Part shown: positions 8,004 to 16,960 of the stretch, in pieces
Numbering within the stretch: the stretch's first letter is position 1
How the letters are laid out: the number at the start of each line of letters is the position of its first letter
Assembly (NCBI RefSeq): GCF_900115685.1
Contig: NZ_FOXJ01000004.1
Location: 396,985 to 460,984, forward strand
Length of the DNA stretch: 64,000 bases
From: Variovorax sp. 770b2
GTDB lineage: Bacteria; Pseudomonadota; Gammaproteobacteria; Burkholderiales; Burkholderiaceae_C
Reading direction: 5' to 3'
Translations under genes and position numbers: made by a program
The notes under the pieces: generated by a model
What the model was told of the DNA's origin: nothing
Database searches by the model: none
What the model saw: the letters and a program-made list of their open reading frames with translations, nothing else

Positions 8004-8799
8004 GTTGGATCTCGCGCACATGGGCTCGGCGTTCGGCGACGTGCTCAAGACGGTCGCGCTCTGCAGCATTCGGCTCTATGTGGTCTTCATGGTCTTGCCG
8101 GCCACAGCGGGAGAAGCGCTGCAGGGCATGGTTCGCAACGGCGTGGTGGTGTTGTTCGGAATGTTCATTGCCTTCGGTGCTTCCTGGCAAGGTGTCGACA
8201 TGCTGACGCCGACGATGTGGACGATGCTGACTATCAAGGAGGCCATCATCGGACTGATGCTCGGCTTTGCGGCCTCTACGGTGTTCTGGGCCGCCGAGTG
8301 CGTGGGCGCGCTCATCGACACGCAGGCCGGCTACAACAATGTTCAATTGACCAATCCGCTGAGCGGGCAGCAGAGCACGCCGGTGTCCGACACGCTCTTG
8401 CAGCTTGTCATTGCCGCATTTTTCTCGATGGGCGGCATGCTAGTGGTGCTCAAGGCGATGTTCGAGTCGTTTCAGATCTGGCCGTTACTGTCGCCGCTTC
8501 CTTCGATGAAGGGGTTGTCCGAGGTCTTCTTCCTCAATGAGGTCGACAATCTGATGGCTACGACCGTGAAGTTCGCCGCGCCGGTGTTGTTGGTGCTGGT
8601 GCTCATTGACATCGGTTTCGGCCTCGTGACGCGCGCGGCCGACAAGTTGCAACCCAACTCCCTGTCCCAGCCGGTCAAGGGCGCCGTAACGATGCTGCTG
8701 CTTGCATTGCTGTCGGGCGTGTTCATCGCGGAAGCACGCCAGTTCCTGATCCCGATGGACCTGATGCCGCGTCTCCACAAATTGCTACCCGCCCGCTGA
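7996..8799 (+). CDS. sctT: T3SS export apparatus protein SctT/HrcT
   Basis: A 267-residue polytopic membrane protein with about six hydrophobic segments and the FliR/YscT-type motif GALIDTQAGYNN followed by NPLSGQQ. With SctR and SctS it forms the helical export gate. I placed the start at ATG 7996, 8 bp inside sctO; the open frame extends to 7843, but that upstream part is hydrophilic shadow sequence. Confidence 0.93.
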   Translation: MPELDLAHMGSAFGDVLKTVALCSIRLYVVFMVLPATAGEALQGMVRNGVVVLFGMFIAFGASWQGVDMLTPTMWTMLTIKEAIIGLMLGFAASTVFWAAECVGALIDTQAGYNNVQLTNPLSGQQSTPVSDTLLQLVIAAFFSMGGMLVVLKAMFESFQIWPLLSPLPSMKGLSEVFFLNEVDNLMATTVKFAAPVLLVLVLIDIGFGLVTRAADKLQPNSLSQPVKGAVTMLLLALLSGVFIAEARQFLIPMDLMPRLHKLLPAR

Positions 8800-8806
8800 C
8801 GTGCAC

Positions 8807-8825
8807 AGCGGGGCGCATGCCCGCT
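8807..8825 (+). terminator. Possible terminator after sctT
   Basis: AGCGGG (8807-8812) pairs with CCCGCT (8820-8825) around a 7-base loop, starting 8 bp after the sctT stop. The downstream T content (TCTT) is weak. It would mark the end of the first structural operon. Confidence 0.45.
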
Positions 8826-8934
8826 TCTTCCGATCCTCACCTGACGAATGCCGTTTTTCGGTTGCGCTCGCTTGCGTGTTCGCACGGCCCGGCGGACCTC
8901 GCCGCGACACGCCATGTGACCGCGGTACCGCCTG

Positions 8935-8950
8935 CTCTCAAAGATGAGAT
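8935..8950 (+). promoter_or_regulatory. Operator-like palindrome upstream of the AraC-type T3SS regulator gene
   Basis: TCTCA (8936-8940), four bases, TGAGA (8945-8949), then T. The same TCTCA-N4-TGAGAT element occurs at 23744-23758, upstream of the hrpG-like gene. It lies 124 bp before the AraC-type start, inside the 274-bp gap after sctT. The rest of that gap has a TTCG-N18-TTCG pair (8857-8882) but no clear -35/-10 pair. Confidence 0.45.
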
Positions 8951-9073
8951 TTTTTGCCTTTTCGGCGTCGCACGCTCCGTAACGAAACAAGGCTGAGCAT
9001 TCATGAAATTGTTCGAGAGGCAGCACTTCTACGATGGCCTTTGCATTCATAAACACACAAAGAAAGAGTGTCG

Positions 9074-10555
9074 ATGTTTTTCTTCATGTTCAGCGCGATG
9101 ACCCGCGCTTGTGTTTCCACCACACTGCGGACCATGGTCCTCGACGGAGCGGCGCAGGATGCCGCCTCCCTCGCGCTCGAATCCCTGGAGGCGACAGGAG
9201 GCGTGCATGTAGGCGAGTCGGCGATGGAGCACGCCACGCTTGCAGCTGACCTGATGCTGGCACAGGATCGTGCCGAGGAGGCTGAGGATATCTACCGATT
9301 GGCGCTGACGGCCGCCATCTCGACTCAGCGCGGCCAAGTGCGTGTCGTCTCCTGCCGCAATATCGGATTCGTGAGCCTTTACCAGCGCCGCTATGGCGCC
9401 GCTGCCAACAGCTTCCAGCGAGTGGCGGAGGACGATGCCGCAACGTTGCCGCAGCAGATCGAGGCGCTTGCCGGCCTGAGTCTCACGCACCATGCGCTCG
9501 GCCGCAACGACGTGGCCTGCCAAGCGCTCGACGACGCAGCGCAGCGGCTTGCCAAGGCCGGCTCTTGCGATGCGCAGGTGGTCGAATCGCTGCATCTTTT
9601 TCTGCGGATCGTGCGCGTGGAGTTGGCGGCGCAATATGCGATTCGCACGAATGCAGCGCTTGCCGACCACATCTTCTGGCAATCGGAGTCCGCGTACGCC
9701 GGTGCACGCCCGGACGAGGTGGAACTGCTTGTCGACCTGAATGCCTGCGCGGTCGCGGCCGCAGGTCGGCCTTTGCTGGTGCAGCGCCTGGAACATCTGA
9801 TATCGCTGGTGCGCGCAGGCATGGGCGATGCAGGCGCGCTCGATGCCGCGCACGGCCATCTAGCAAGGTTACGCAAGATGCACTTGGCCGGGCCGGAGCG
9901 GCAGTGCCGACTCGAGACAGCGCTCGTCGCCGTTGCCAACCGCAACGCGGAACTGACACGTAGCCTGCTCGAGCCCTTGTCCGGGCGACATGGAGAGGCT
10001 CCGCAGCGATGGAACTTCGAACTTTCCTACTGCCGCGCCAAGCTTTGCGAAATGACCGGACAGAGCGAGGAGGGTCTTCGGCACTATCAGCGGTATGCGC
10101 TCGAGTCGGCGATGTGCCTACGCAATGAAATGCAGGGACTTTTGCCCCGTGCGGCGATGAACGGTCGGACGATCGAGACGCGCGATGAAATGGAGCTTGC
10201 GCTGCCCGCGAAGTACCGCCGCGGCTACCGCTACCTGCTCGCGCATATGGACCGGGCCGACCTCAGCGTGCGCGAGATCGCCGAGCACGTCGGGGTCAGC
10301 GAACGCGCCGTTCAGTCGGCCTTTCGCACCCACCTTGGCATGACGCCTATCGAGGTGCTGCGGCGCACCCGTGTCGAACGTATTCGCCGCGACCTGCTGA
10401 ACGCCGAAGTCTGCAGCCAGACCGTCATCGAGACCGCAGCGCGGTGGGGTATTCGCAACCGCTCCACGCTGGTGTCCTCGTACCGCAAGCACTTTCGCGA
10501 AACGCCCGCAGACACGCTGGCCCGCCGTGACATTGCGGTTCCGGTACAGGCTTGA
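9074..10555 (+). CDS. hrpX: HrpX/HrpB-type AraC-family T3SS activator
   Basis: A 493-residue regulator with a long N-terminal half of TPR-like helical hairpins (to about residue 370) and a C-terminal AraC double HTH (about 385-485; SVREIAEHVGVSERAVQSAFRTHLG and a second helix pair). This is the architecture of HrpX (Xanthomonas) and HrpB (Ralstonia), which activate hrp operons and effector genes through PIP/hrpII boxes. ATG 9074 has GAAAGAG 5 bases upstream; GTG 9068 is also in frame. The symbol follows Xanthomonas usage; hrpB is equally possible. Confidence 0.88.
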   Translation: MFFFMFSAMTRACVSTTLRTMVLDGAAQDAASLALESLEATGGVHVGESAMEHATLAADLMLAQDRAEEAEDIYRLALTAAISTQRGQVRVVSCRNIGFVSLYQRRYGAAANSFQRVAEDDAATLPQQIEALAGLSLTHHALGRNDVACQALDDAAQRLAKAGSCDAQVVESLHLFLRIVRVELAAQYAIRTNAALADHIFWQSESAYAGARPDEVELLVDLNACAVAAAGRPLLVQRLEHLISLVRAGMGDAGALDAAHGHLARLRKMHLAGPERQCRLETALVAVANRNAELTRSLLEPLSGRHGEAPQRWNFELSYCRAKLCEMTGQSEEGLRHYQRYALESAMCLRNEMQGLLPRAAMNGRTIETRDEMELALPAKYRRGYRYLLAHMDRADLSVREIAEHVGVSERAVQSAFRTHLGMTPIEVLRRTRVERIRRDLLNAEVCSQTVIETAARWGIRNRSTLVSSYRKHFRETPADTLARRDIAVPVQA

Positions 10556-10569
10556 TCGGCGGTTCGGAC

Positions 10570-11247
10570 ATGCGATCGCACATGCGCCGGATCGGCGGGC
10601 TGATCCTGTCGTGGCACTGTCTCTTCTCGCACGCGGATGCGCAGCAGCAGCGTGGAGGTCTCATGCTCGAAACGGGCTGGCCGTCGCCGCGAGGCCAATT
10701 GGACATTGTGTCGACCTGCGGGCGGATGGTTCTCGAGGTGTGGCCTCCTGCCCGGGTGATCCCTCCGGACGCGGCGCCGATGCCCGATGTCGGATCGGCC
10801 CGGGGCGACGATGGGGTGTCCCGGCTGATTGACGAGGTGGCTGCGCTGTATGGTCACGAGGCGCCGTTGATGAAGGCCATCGTGCGCGTGGAGTCGAACT
10901 TCGATGTGCGCGCCGTGTCCCGCAAGGGCGCGGTGGGGCTGATGCAGGTTATGCCGGCCACCGCCTCTGGGCTAGGCGTCGCGGATCCGGCGATCCGCCT
11001 GCTCGAGCCGGGCGTCAACCTGAGAGCCGGGGCGCGCCACCTGCGGACACTTCGCGACCGCTATCCGCAACGGCTGGACTTGGCGCTCGCGGCCTACAAC
11101 GCGGGTGAGGGGGCCGTGCAGAGATGGTCGGGCGTACCGCCTTATCCGGAAACGCGCCGCTATGTCGAATCGGTGCTGAGTTGGTACGGTGTCTATCAGG
11201 ATTCCGGCGCGGTGCGCGAGCGGCGCTCGATCACGCGCTGCTCATGA
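10570..11247 (+). CDS. T3SS-associated lytic transglycosylase (Hpa2/IpgF-like)
   Basis: A 225-residue soluble lytic transglycosylase of the SLT type. The catalytic Glu lies in the segment IVRVESNFDVRAVS, followed by GAVGLMQVMPATA and LALAAYNAGEGAVQRW, the classic GLMQ and AYNAG motifs. A short hydrophobic N-terminus (GGLILSWHCLFSHADA) looks like a signal peptide. Such enzymes open peptidoglycan locally for the T3SS. It starts 15 bp after the AraC gene and overlaps the oppositely oriented kinase-like gene by 17 bp at its 3' end. Confidence 0.88.
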   Translation: MRSHMRRIGGLILSWHCLFSHADAQQQRGGLMLETGWPSPRGQLDIVSTCGRMVLEVWPPARVIPPDAAPMPDVGSARGDDGVSRLIDEVAALYGHEAPLMKAIVRVESNFDVRAVSRKGAVGLMQVMPATASGLGVADPAIRLLEPGVNLRAGARHLRTLRDRYPQRLDLALAAYNAGEGAVQRWSGVPPYPETRRYVESVLSWYGVYQDSGAVRERRSITRCS

Positions 11248-12976
11248 GGGGGAGCTTCAGAAGCAGGGCGACACTTGGTCCAGGCTCTGTCTTGCACGTC
11301 AGCCGGCCGCCCACCTCGTTGGCAATTTCGGCGCAGAGCGTGATGCCGACTCGGGCGCGGACCAGCTTCACGTCGAGCGAAGCGTCGCCCAGGCTCAGCT
11401 TCATGCAGCAGGTCGTCGCGTCCCTGGCGATATGCGCGGACATTAGTTCATTGGGTGTTGTCATCCGGTTGGCCTCGATCAACAGGATATTCAGCAGCAC
11501 GGCCAGCCGCTGCGCATCGACGTGGACCACGGTGCGCTGGGACGCAATGACCGTCAGTTTGCGTCCAAGGCCATGCCGCCAGAGGGAAGCGTCCTCCCAT
11601 GATTGGGCGATGGCCCGTTCGAGATCTACCTCGCTGGGTTGAGGGGCTGCGCGGTATGAGAACATCTTGAGTTGACGTACCAGCGAGGATGCGGTGTCGA
11701 TCTGTTCGACGACTTCCCGCAGATCCCCGCCCAGATGCAGTGGCGAGGTGGCTGGATCGGCGGCGTCGATCAGCCGCCGCAGCGTGGTGCGTGCGGCCCC
11801 GATGGGCTGGGCGAGCGCGTGATGGACCTCCGAGATCAGCCGGCCGATGACGTCCAGCCTCTGGACGTGCACCGGCACGTCCTCGCGAAGGCTGCGGCGG
11901 CGTTCCGCTTGGCGTTGGGACTCGCCGATGTGGCGCCGCAGCTGGTCGAATTCGGTTTGCACGCGCGCGTTGTCGTGCTCGGCCTGGCGCATCCACCACA
12001 AGGCTTGCTGATGGTCGCCGATGTGCGCGTAAACAGCGGCCAGACGGCGTTCGGTCGCTGCCAGATGAGACTGGTTTTGCGCCGCGCGCAGCTTACTCAC
12101 GGCGCTCTTGAGGCACAGCACACTGCGGTGGGCGCGGCCATGCCCCAGGTGATAGTCGGCCAGCCCCAGCATGGCGTGCGTGCGATACCGTTCGCTCCAG
12201 CGGTTGCGGCGTGCCGCACCGATGCCGATCACCGCGGCTAGTCGCGCCGCGTCCATGTTGCCAAGCCGCATCTGGATGGCGAGCCACATCTGGAGTGCTG
12301 CCGGATCGGCTTGTGGCAGCAGATCGGGAAGCTCTTGGGCCGCGGCGGCACGACGGGACAGAACGGACGCCTCGGCTTCTCGCTGCGGCATTCCCTTTGG
12401 GGTGGGACTCTCCGCGAGGGTCAGGTGGATGCCGGCTGCGTTGACCCGCGCAGAGAAGGCGCCGGCTTGGCCGTTCGGCACACGTTCGAACAGCCGGGCG
12501 GCTCTTTCCAGGTGTTCGAGTGCGGTCCTGTGGTCTGCAAGCATCTCGAAGATGACGGCTTGGTTGTGCACCAGCTTAGCCTGCTGGCCGAGGTTGTTAT
12601 CTGCTTCGGCGAGGGCGAGGGCACGGATTGAATGCTTCAGGCCATGGACCACGTCGCCTGTCTCGATGCATGTGATGACGCAGTAGTTGAGAGCTTGTCC
12701 CAGCCGCCGCACGTCGTCGCAACGCCGAAGGACAGCGCTCGCCTCCAGAGCCGACTCGTATGCGAGGGTGTAGTCGAAGCGCCTGTACGCGTAGTGCGCC
12801 TGCAACAGCAGCGCTTGCCCGAGCACGGCGTCGCCGGCTTCCTCGTGGCGGGCGCAGATGACTGCCTCCGACGAGAGTCGCATGCCTTCGAGCAGGTCGC
12901 GGCCGCCGGCAGCGGCCGATGCCAGCAAATCTATCGAAGTGTCGACGCAGGGCGGATCGGAGTGAGAAAACGTCAT
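11231..12976 (-). CDS. Degenerate TPR histidine-kinase-like protein
   Basis: A 581-residue cytosolic protein. The first 340 residues are TPR-like helical repeats; the rest follows the layout of a histidine kinase. The H-box reads EVHHALAQP with His385/His386 where the intact paralogue at 20,372 has NHELNQP, so the acidic residue after the phospho-accepting His is lost. The N-box is eroded (NILLIEANRM) and I find no DxGxG G1 box or glycine-rich G2 box. It is therefore probably catalytically dead, perhaps a decoy or scaffold for the active kinase. It is transcribed divergently from sctU. The ATG 12976 start lacks a clear RBS; TTG 12997 is an alternative. Confidence 0.75.
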   Translation of the reverse strand: MTFSHSDPPCVDTSIDLLASAAAGGRDLLEGMRLSSEAVICARHEEAGDAVLGQALLLQAHYAYRRFDYTLAYESALEASAVLRRCDDVRRLGQALNYCVITCIETGDVVHGLKHSIRALALAEADNNLGQQAKLVHNQAVIFEMLADHRTALEHLERAARLFERVPNGQAGAFSARVNAAGIHLTLAESPTPKGMPQREAEASVLSRRAAAAQELPDLLPQADPAALQMWLAIQMRLGNMDAARLAAVIGIGAARRNRWSERYRTHAMLGLADYHLGHGRAHRSVLCLKSAVSKLRAAQNQSHLAATERRLAAVYAHIGDHQQALWWMRQAEHDNARVQTEFDQLRRHIGESQRQAERRRSLREDVPVHVQRLDVIGRLISEVHHALAQPIGAARTTLRRLIDAADPATSPLHLGGDLREVVEQIDTASSLVRQLKMFSYRAAPQPSEVDLERAIAQSWEDASLWRHGLGRKLTVIASQRTVVHVDAQRLAVLLNILLIEANRMTTPNELMSAHIARDATTCCMKLSLGDASLDVKLVRARVGITLCAEIANEVGGRLTCKTEPGPSVALLLKLPLMSSA

Positions 12977-13189
12977 GAGGTGATACCGGGCGAGCAAGGT
13001 TGGAGCCCGACGCGGAGCTTGTCAAGGCGCGGCCGATCAGCGGTGTGCATCGCGTTACCGCACGTGGCTTCGCTGCCGCAGCCTTGTCTCGATACGGTGC
13101 GCCCTAGGCTCGGGCAGCGATGAGGTTCGGCGCGAAAGCGAAGGCCGCCCGCCTGTTCTTTCATGAGCACCAGCTGCGCACCGATCCCA

Positions 13190-14269
13190 ATGTCCGACGA
13201 GAAAACCGAAAAGCCAACTGAGCACAAGCTGGAAAAGGCCCGCGAAAAAGGCGAGGTTGCCAAGAGCCAGGACGTAGCGGTTGCCGCATCGATGCTGGGC
13301 GTGGTGATTGTCCTGGATGCAACGGCCGATTCCATCGTCGAGCGGCTGCATATGGTGCTGCGGCTGGCGCTGGACTTCGGCAACGGCGACCTGCCGATCT
13401 ACGAGATATTCCGCCGGATGCAGGACATGGCACTGCAGCTGCTCATCGCCATCATGCCGCTGGTTATAGCTGCCGCCATATTTGCGGCGCTCGGGCTGAT
13501 GTCGCACATCGGCCTGCGCATATCGATGGAAGCCGTGGCGCCCAAGCCGGAGAAGCTCGATCCGGTCGCGGGGACCAAGAAGCTCTTTTCAGTGAAGTCG
13601 CTGCTGACGTTCCTGATGATGCTGACGAAGGCGGTGATCATCGGCACCGCCGTCTGGCAGGTGATCCTGATTTTGTTGCCGCTGATCGGCGGCTCGACCT
13701 ATCAGTCTGTTGCCGGCATCGGCACCATTGCGTGGTCCGCACTGACCAAGATGCTGATGATCGGGCTCGTCCTGTTCATCGCACTGGCACCGGTGGATTT
13801 CGCGATACAGCGCTGGCTCTTCATGAAGGACCAGCGCATGTCCAAGGACGAAATCAAGCGCGAGTACAAAGGACAGGAAGGCGATCCCCAGCTGAAGGGG
13901 CAGCGAAAGCAATTGCAGCGCGAAGACGCCCAGGGGCCGCCCGCGAAGAAAGCGGTGGCAACTGCCAGTGCGGTGGTGGTCAACCCGACGCATTTCGCCG
14001 TGGCGATCCGCTATGCGGCCAATGAAAACGGACTGCCGATCGTCGTGGCCAAGGGGGTCGACGAGAGTGCGCTGATGATCAGGAAGTTCGCGGAAGAGTT
14101 CGGCGTGCCCGTATTCGCAAATCCGCCGCTCGCTCGCGCGCTGCACAAGCTGAACACGGGCGCGGCCATTCCCGCGGAGCTATTCGAGGCCGTGGCCGCG
14201 GTGTTGCGCTGGGTCGACCGCCTGGGCGGCACGCCAGGTGATCGCGGCACGAAGGGAGGCGCATCATGA
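13190..14269 (+). CDS. sctU: T3SS export switch protein SctU/HrcU
   Basis: A 359-residue FlhB/YscU-family protein with four membrane helices and a cytosolic C-terminal domain. The autocleavage motif NPTH (Asn265-His268, in VVVNPTHFAVAIRY) is intact. Its self-cleavage switches specificity from rod and needle substrates to translocators and effectors. ATG 13190 gives the typical family start MSDEKTEKPT; an in-frame ATG at 13163 would add nine residues. The stop overlaps sctV. Confidence 0.96.
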   Translation: MSDEKTEKPTEHKLEKAREKGEVAKSQDVAVAASMLGVVIVLDATADSIVERLHMVLRLALDFGNGDLPIYEIFRRMQDMALQLLIAIMPLVIAAAIFAALGLMSHIGLRISMEAVAPKPEKLDPVAGTKKLFSVKSLLTFLMMLTKAVIIGTAVWQVILILLPLIGGSTYQSVAGIGTIAWSALTKMLMIGLVLFIALAPVDFAIQRWLFMKDQRMSKDEIKREYKGQEGDPQLKGQRKQLQREDAQGPPAKKAVATASAVVVNPTHFAVAIRYAANENGLPIVVAKGVDESALMIRKFAEEFGVPVFANPPLARALHKLNTGAAIPAELFEAVAAVLRWVDRLGGTPGDRGTKGGAS

Positions 14270-16326
14270 GTCGAGCCGCGGTCCGACCCGCTCGCAAGAA
14301 GAAAGGGTACGGAGAAGAACTGGGCACGTTGCTGGCCATCGTGGCCATCCTCGCGCTGATAGTGTTCCCCCTGCCGACCCTCATGATCGACATCCTGCTC
14401 GGGGTGAATATCACGGTCAGCGTGCTCTTGCTGATGGTGGCGCTATACATCCCGAATGCGGTGGCACTGAGTTCGTTTCCTTCGCTGCTGCTCTTCACGA
14501 CGTTGTTTCGGCTGGCGCTGAACATTGCTTCCACCAAGCTCATCCTGCTCAATGCGGACGCGGGGCATCTGATCGAGGCTTTCGGCAACCTTGTCGTCGG
14601 GGGTAACCTCGTGGTGGGGGTCGTGGTATTCCTGATCATTGCGATCGTCCAGTTCATCGTGATCGCGAAGGGTTCCGAGCGGGTAGCCGAGGTGGGTGCC
14701 CGGTTCACGCTCGATGCGATGCCGGGCAAGCAGATGAGCATCGACGCCGATCTGCGTGCCGGGCATTTGACAGGCGATGAAGCTCGCCTTAAACGCGCCC
14801 ACCTAGCGATGGAAAGCCAGTTGCATGGCGGCATGGACGGTGCCATGAAGTTCGTTAAGGGCGATGCCATCGCGGGCCTGGTGATCACCGCGATCAATTT
14901 GCTGGCAGGGATCGTAATCGGCATCACGTACCACCATATGCCGGCGGCGGAAGCTGCCAATGTGTTCGCGGTGCTTTCGATCGGCGATGCTATGGTGTCG
15001 CAGATCCCGTCGCTGCTGATCTGCGTCGCTGCGGGCGTGATCATCACGCGTGTGGCCGACGACTCGAAGAAGCCCAAGGCGTTGGGCGCCGAGATAGCGA
15101 GCCAGATGACGTCGAACCCGCAGGCCCTGTACCTGGCTGCTGCGTTGCTTTGCGGTTTTGCGGTGGTGCCGGGGTTTCCGTGGTTCGTGTTCCTCATACT
15201 CGCCGCGGTGCTGGCGTTTGTCGGCCGCAAGGTGCAGATGCGCCGGCAATCCGACCCTGAGGCCAGCCCGTTCAAGGGGCTGCAGCGCGAAGGCGCCAAG
15301 GGCGAGGCCAGTGGCATCGAGGACGCCCCGGCCGCGTTCAGTTGTCCGCTCGCTGTGACCTTGTCGGGATCGCTCGCGGACTCGCTCGATTCCGAGCTTC
15401 TGGGCTCCGCCTTCGAGAAGGAACGCAACTCGTTGCAGGAGCAACTCGGCCTCCCGTTTCCAGGCATCCGGCTGTGGCGGCTACCCGGCATGGCCGAGGA
15501 TGGGTATGGCGTTCTGGTGCATGACGTTCCCACGGCAGAAGGGGTGTTGTTGCCGGGAAAGCGCCTGGTCGTGAACCCCTCGGCCGAAATACAGGAGCGC
15601 TGCGAGCCCGCGGGACCTGCGGGGGGAGAGGCCGTGAGCCACTGGCTTGCGGATACAGAGGCATTACAGGCCGCCGGCGACACGGTGCTGTCGCACGAGC
15701 AGGCCGTTGCCCGTCATGCTGTGATGGTCCTGCATGACCAGGCGCATCTCTTCCTTGGCATCCAGGAGGTGCAGTGGGTGCTGGAGCGGGTCGGGGCGGA
15801 CTATCCGGGCCTGGTCGCCGAGGCGCAGAAAGTGCTTCCGCTGCAGCGCATCTCCGAAGTGCTCAGGCGCCTGCTCGAGGAACAAGTGCCGATCCGCAAC
15901 ATGCGCGCCATTTGCGAAAGCCTCATCGTCTGGGGGCCGAAGGAAAAGGACATCCTCATGCTCACAGAGTACGTTCGAGGCGACCTGGGCCGTTACCTGA
16001 CGCACCATGCCACGGGCGGAACCGGCGTGCTGTCGGCCGTGCTACTGGACCCGGCGACCGAGAAAATGATTCGTGAGGCGATCAAGCCAACCCCAGCCGG
16101 CAACTACCTAGCGCTGCCGCCCGATACCATGGGAGCAATTGCAAAGAACATCGCGGACCTCGTAGGCACGCAGCCCCAGGCGGGAGTGGCGGTGGTGACG
16201 TCGATGGACATCAGGCGCTACGTACGCCGCATCATCGAAACCGACATGAGGTGGCTGTCGGTGTACTCGTTCCAAGAACTCGGCTCGCGCGTGAGGCTGG
16301 AGCCGGTCGGCCGCGTGTCGGTCTGA
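14266..16326 (+). CDS. sctV: T3SS major export gate protein SctV/HrcV
   Basis: A 686-residue FlhA/YscV-family protein: eight N-terminal membrane helices with the family FHIPEP-like region (LPTLMIDILLGVNI and SFPSLLLFTTLFRLALN) and a large cytosolic domain from about residue 340 that forms the nonameric ring binding chaperone-substrate complexes. The ATGA overlap with sctU supports the start. Confidence 0.97.
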   Translation: MSRAAVRPARKKKGYGEELGTLLAIVAILALIVFPLPTLMIDILLGVNITVSVLLLMVALYIPNAVALSSFPSLLLFTTLFRLALNIASTKLILLNADAGHLIEAFGNLVVGGNLVVGVVVFLIIAIVQFIVIAKGSERVAEVGARFTLDAMPGKQMSIDADLRAGHLTGDEARLKRAHLAMESQLHGGMDGAMKFVKGDAIAGLVITAINLLAGIVIGITYHHMPAAEAANVFAVLSIGDAMVSQIPSLLICVAAGVIITRVADDSKKPKALGAEIASQMTSNPQALYLAAALLCGFAVVPGFPWFVFLILAAVLAFVGRKVQMRRQSDPEASPFKGLQREGAKGEASGIEDAPAAFSCPLAVTLSGSLADSLDSELLGSAFEKERNSLQEQLGLPFPGIRLWRLPGMAEDGYGVLVHDVPTAEGVLLPGKRLVVNPSAEIQERCEPAGPAGGEAVSHWLADTEALQAAGDTVLSHEQAVARHAVMVLHDQAHLFLGIQEVQWVLERVGADYPGLVAEAQKVLPLQRISEVLRRLLEEQVPIRNMRAICESLIVWGPKEKDILMLTEYVRGDLGRYLTHHATGGTGVLSAVLLDPATEKMIREAIKPTPAGNYLALPPDTMGAIAKNIADLVGTQPQAGVAVVTSMDIRRYVRRIIETDMRWLSVYSFQELGSRVRLEPVGRVSV

Positions 16327-16339
16327 AACTTCGCCTGGC

Positions 16340-16960
16340 ATGTCGACGCGCACGCACCGCCCCGCACCCATACCGGCGCCCCTGGTCGGCCAGACCGCGC
16401 GTCCCGCGGGCCCGGGGGGCGTGACGCAGAGATTCTCCGATCTACTGCGACAGCGCCGCGTGCTCGGGTTGCCGCCGGACCTCGATGCGCAGGAAGAGCC
16501 GGCCGAGGAACTTGCCGCGATACCGCCGCAGCCACCGCCCACGCAGAGTTCGGGCGGCTCTCCCGAAGTCGACGATGCCGAGCCTGACGTCGCCGCGCCC
16601 GAGACGGCCCCCCCGGACCCGTTGCTCGCGCCGCAACCGCTGCTCGCGCCGCAACCGCCGGCCGATGCGCCGTGGACAGCGCTGGTACGTGACGTCGCAC
16701 AAACCGTTGCGACGTTCTGCAACGACCGCGCGGTCGCGCAAACCGGCGACTGGCAGGTGCAGATGCTACTGCGCGCCGACGTTGTTGCCGGCACGACGCT
16801 GCATCTGTCGCTTTCGTCGCATTGGTTGGTTCTTCGCTTTTGTTCGCAGGACGCGAAAGTTCTCGCCCTATTGTCCGATGGGCGGCGGGACCTGATCGAC
16901 TTTCTCGAGACGTCCCTTTCGCGCAAGCGCGAGATATCCATCAGCTTCGACCCCTCATGA
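16340..16960 (+). CDS. sctP: T3SS needle-length/substrate-switch protein SctP/HpaP
   Basis: A 206-residue protein with a Pro/Ala/Gln-rich disordered first 120 residues and a compact C-terminal domain (about 125-205) of the HpaP/YscP T3S4 type. It lies between sctV and sctQ exactly as hpaP does in Hrp2 clusters. HpaP controls needle length and the switch to effector export by acting on the SctU C-terminal domain. Its stop overlaps the sctQ start. Confidence 0.8.
   Translation: MSTRTHRPAPIPAPLVGQTARPAGPGGVTQRFSDLLRQRRVLGLPPDLDAQEEPAEELAAIPPQPPPTQSSGGSPEVDDAEPDVAAPETAPPDPLLAPQPLLAPQPPADAPWTALVRDVAQTVATFCNDRAVAQTGDWQVQMLLRADVVAGTTLHLSLSSHWLVLRFCSQDAKVLALLSDGRRDLIDFLETSLSRKREISISFDPS

Noticed and set aside
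8857..8882. TTCG-N18-TTCG pair before the HrpX-type gene, resembling an hrpII/PIP box
   Set aside because: The spacer is 18 instead of 16 and no YANNNT -10 lies at the right distance. TTCG pairs are frequent by chance at this GC content.
13065..13079. Possible sigma-54 -24/-12 promoter before sctU (TGG, then GC 10 bases later)
   Set aside because: The -12 element reads CCGC rather than TTGC and the -24 lacks GCAC. The GG-N10-GC spacing alone is too common to support a promoter.
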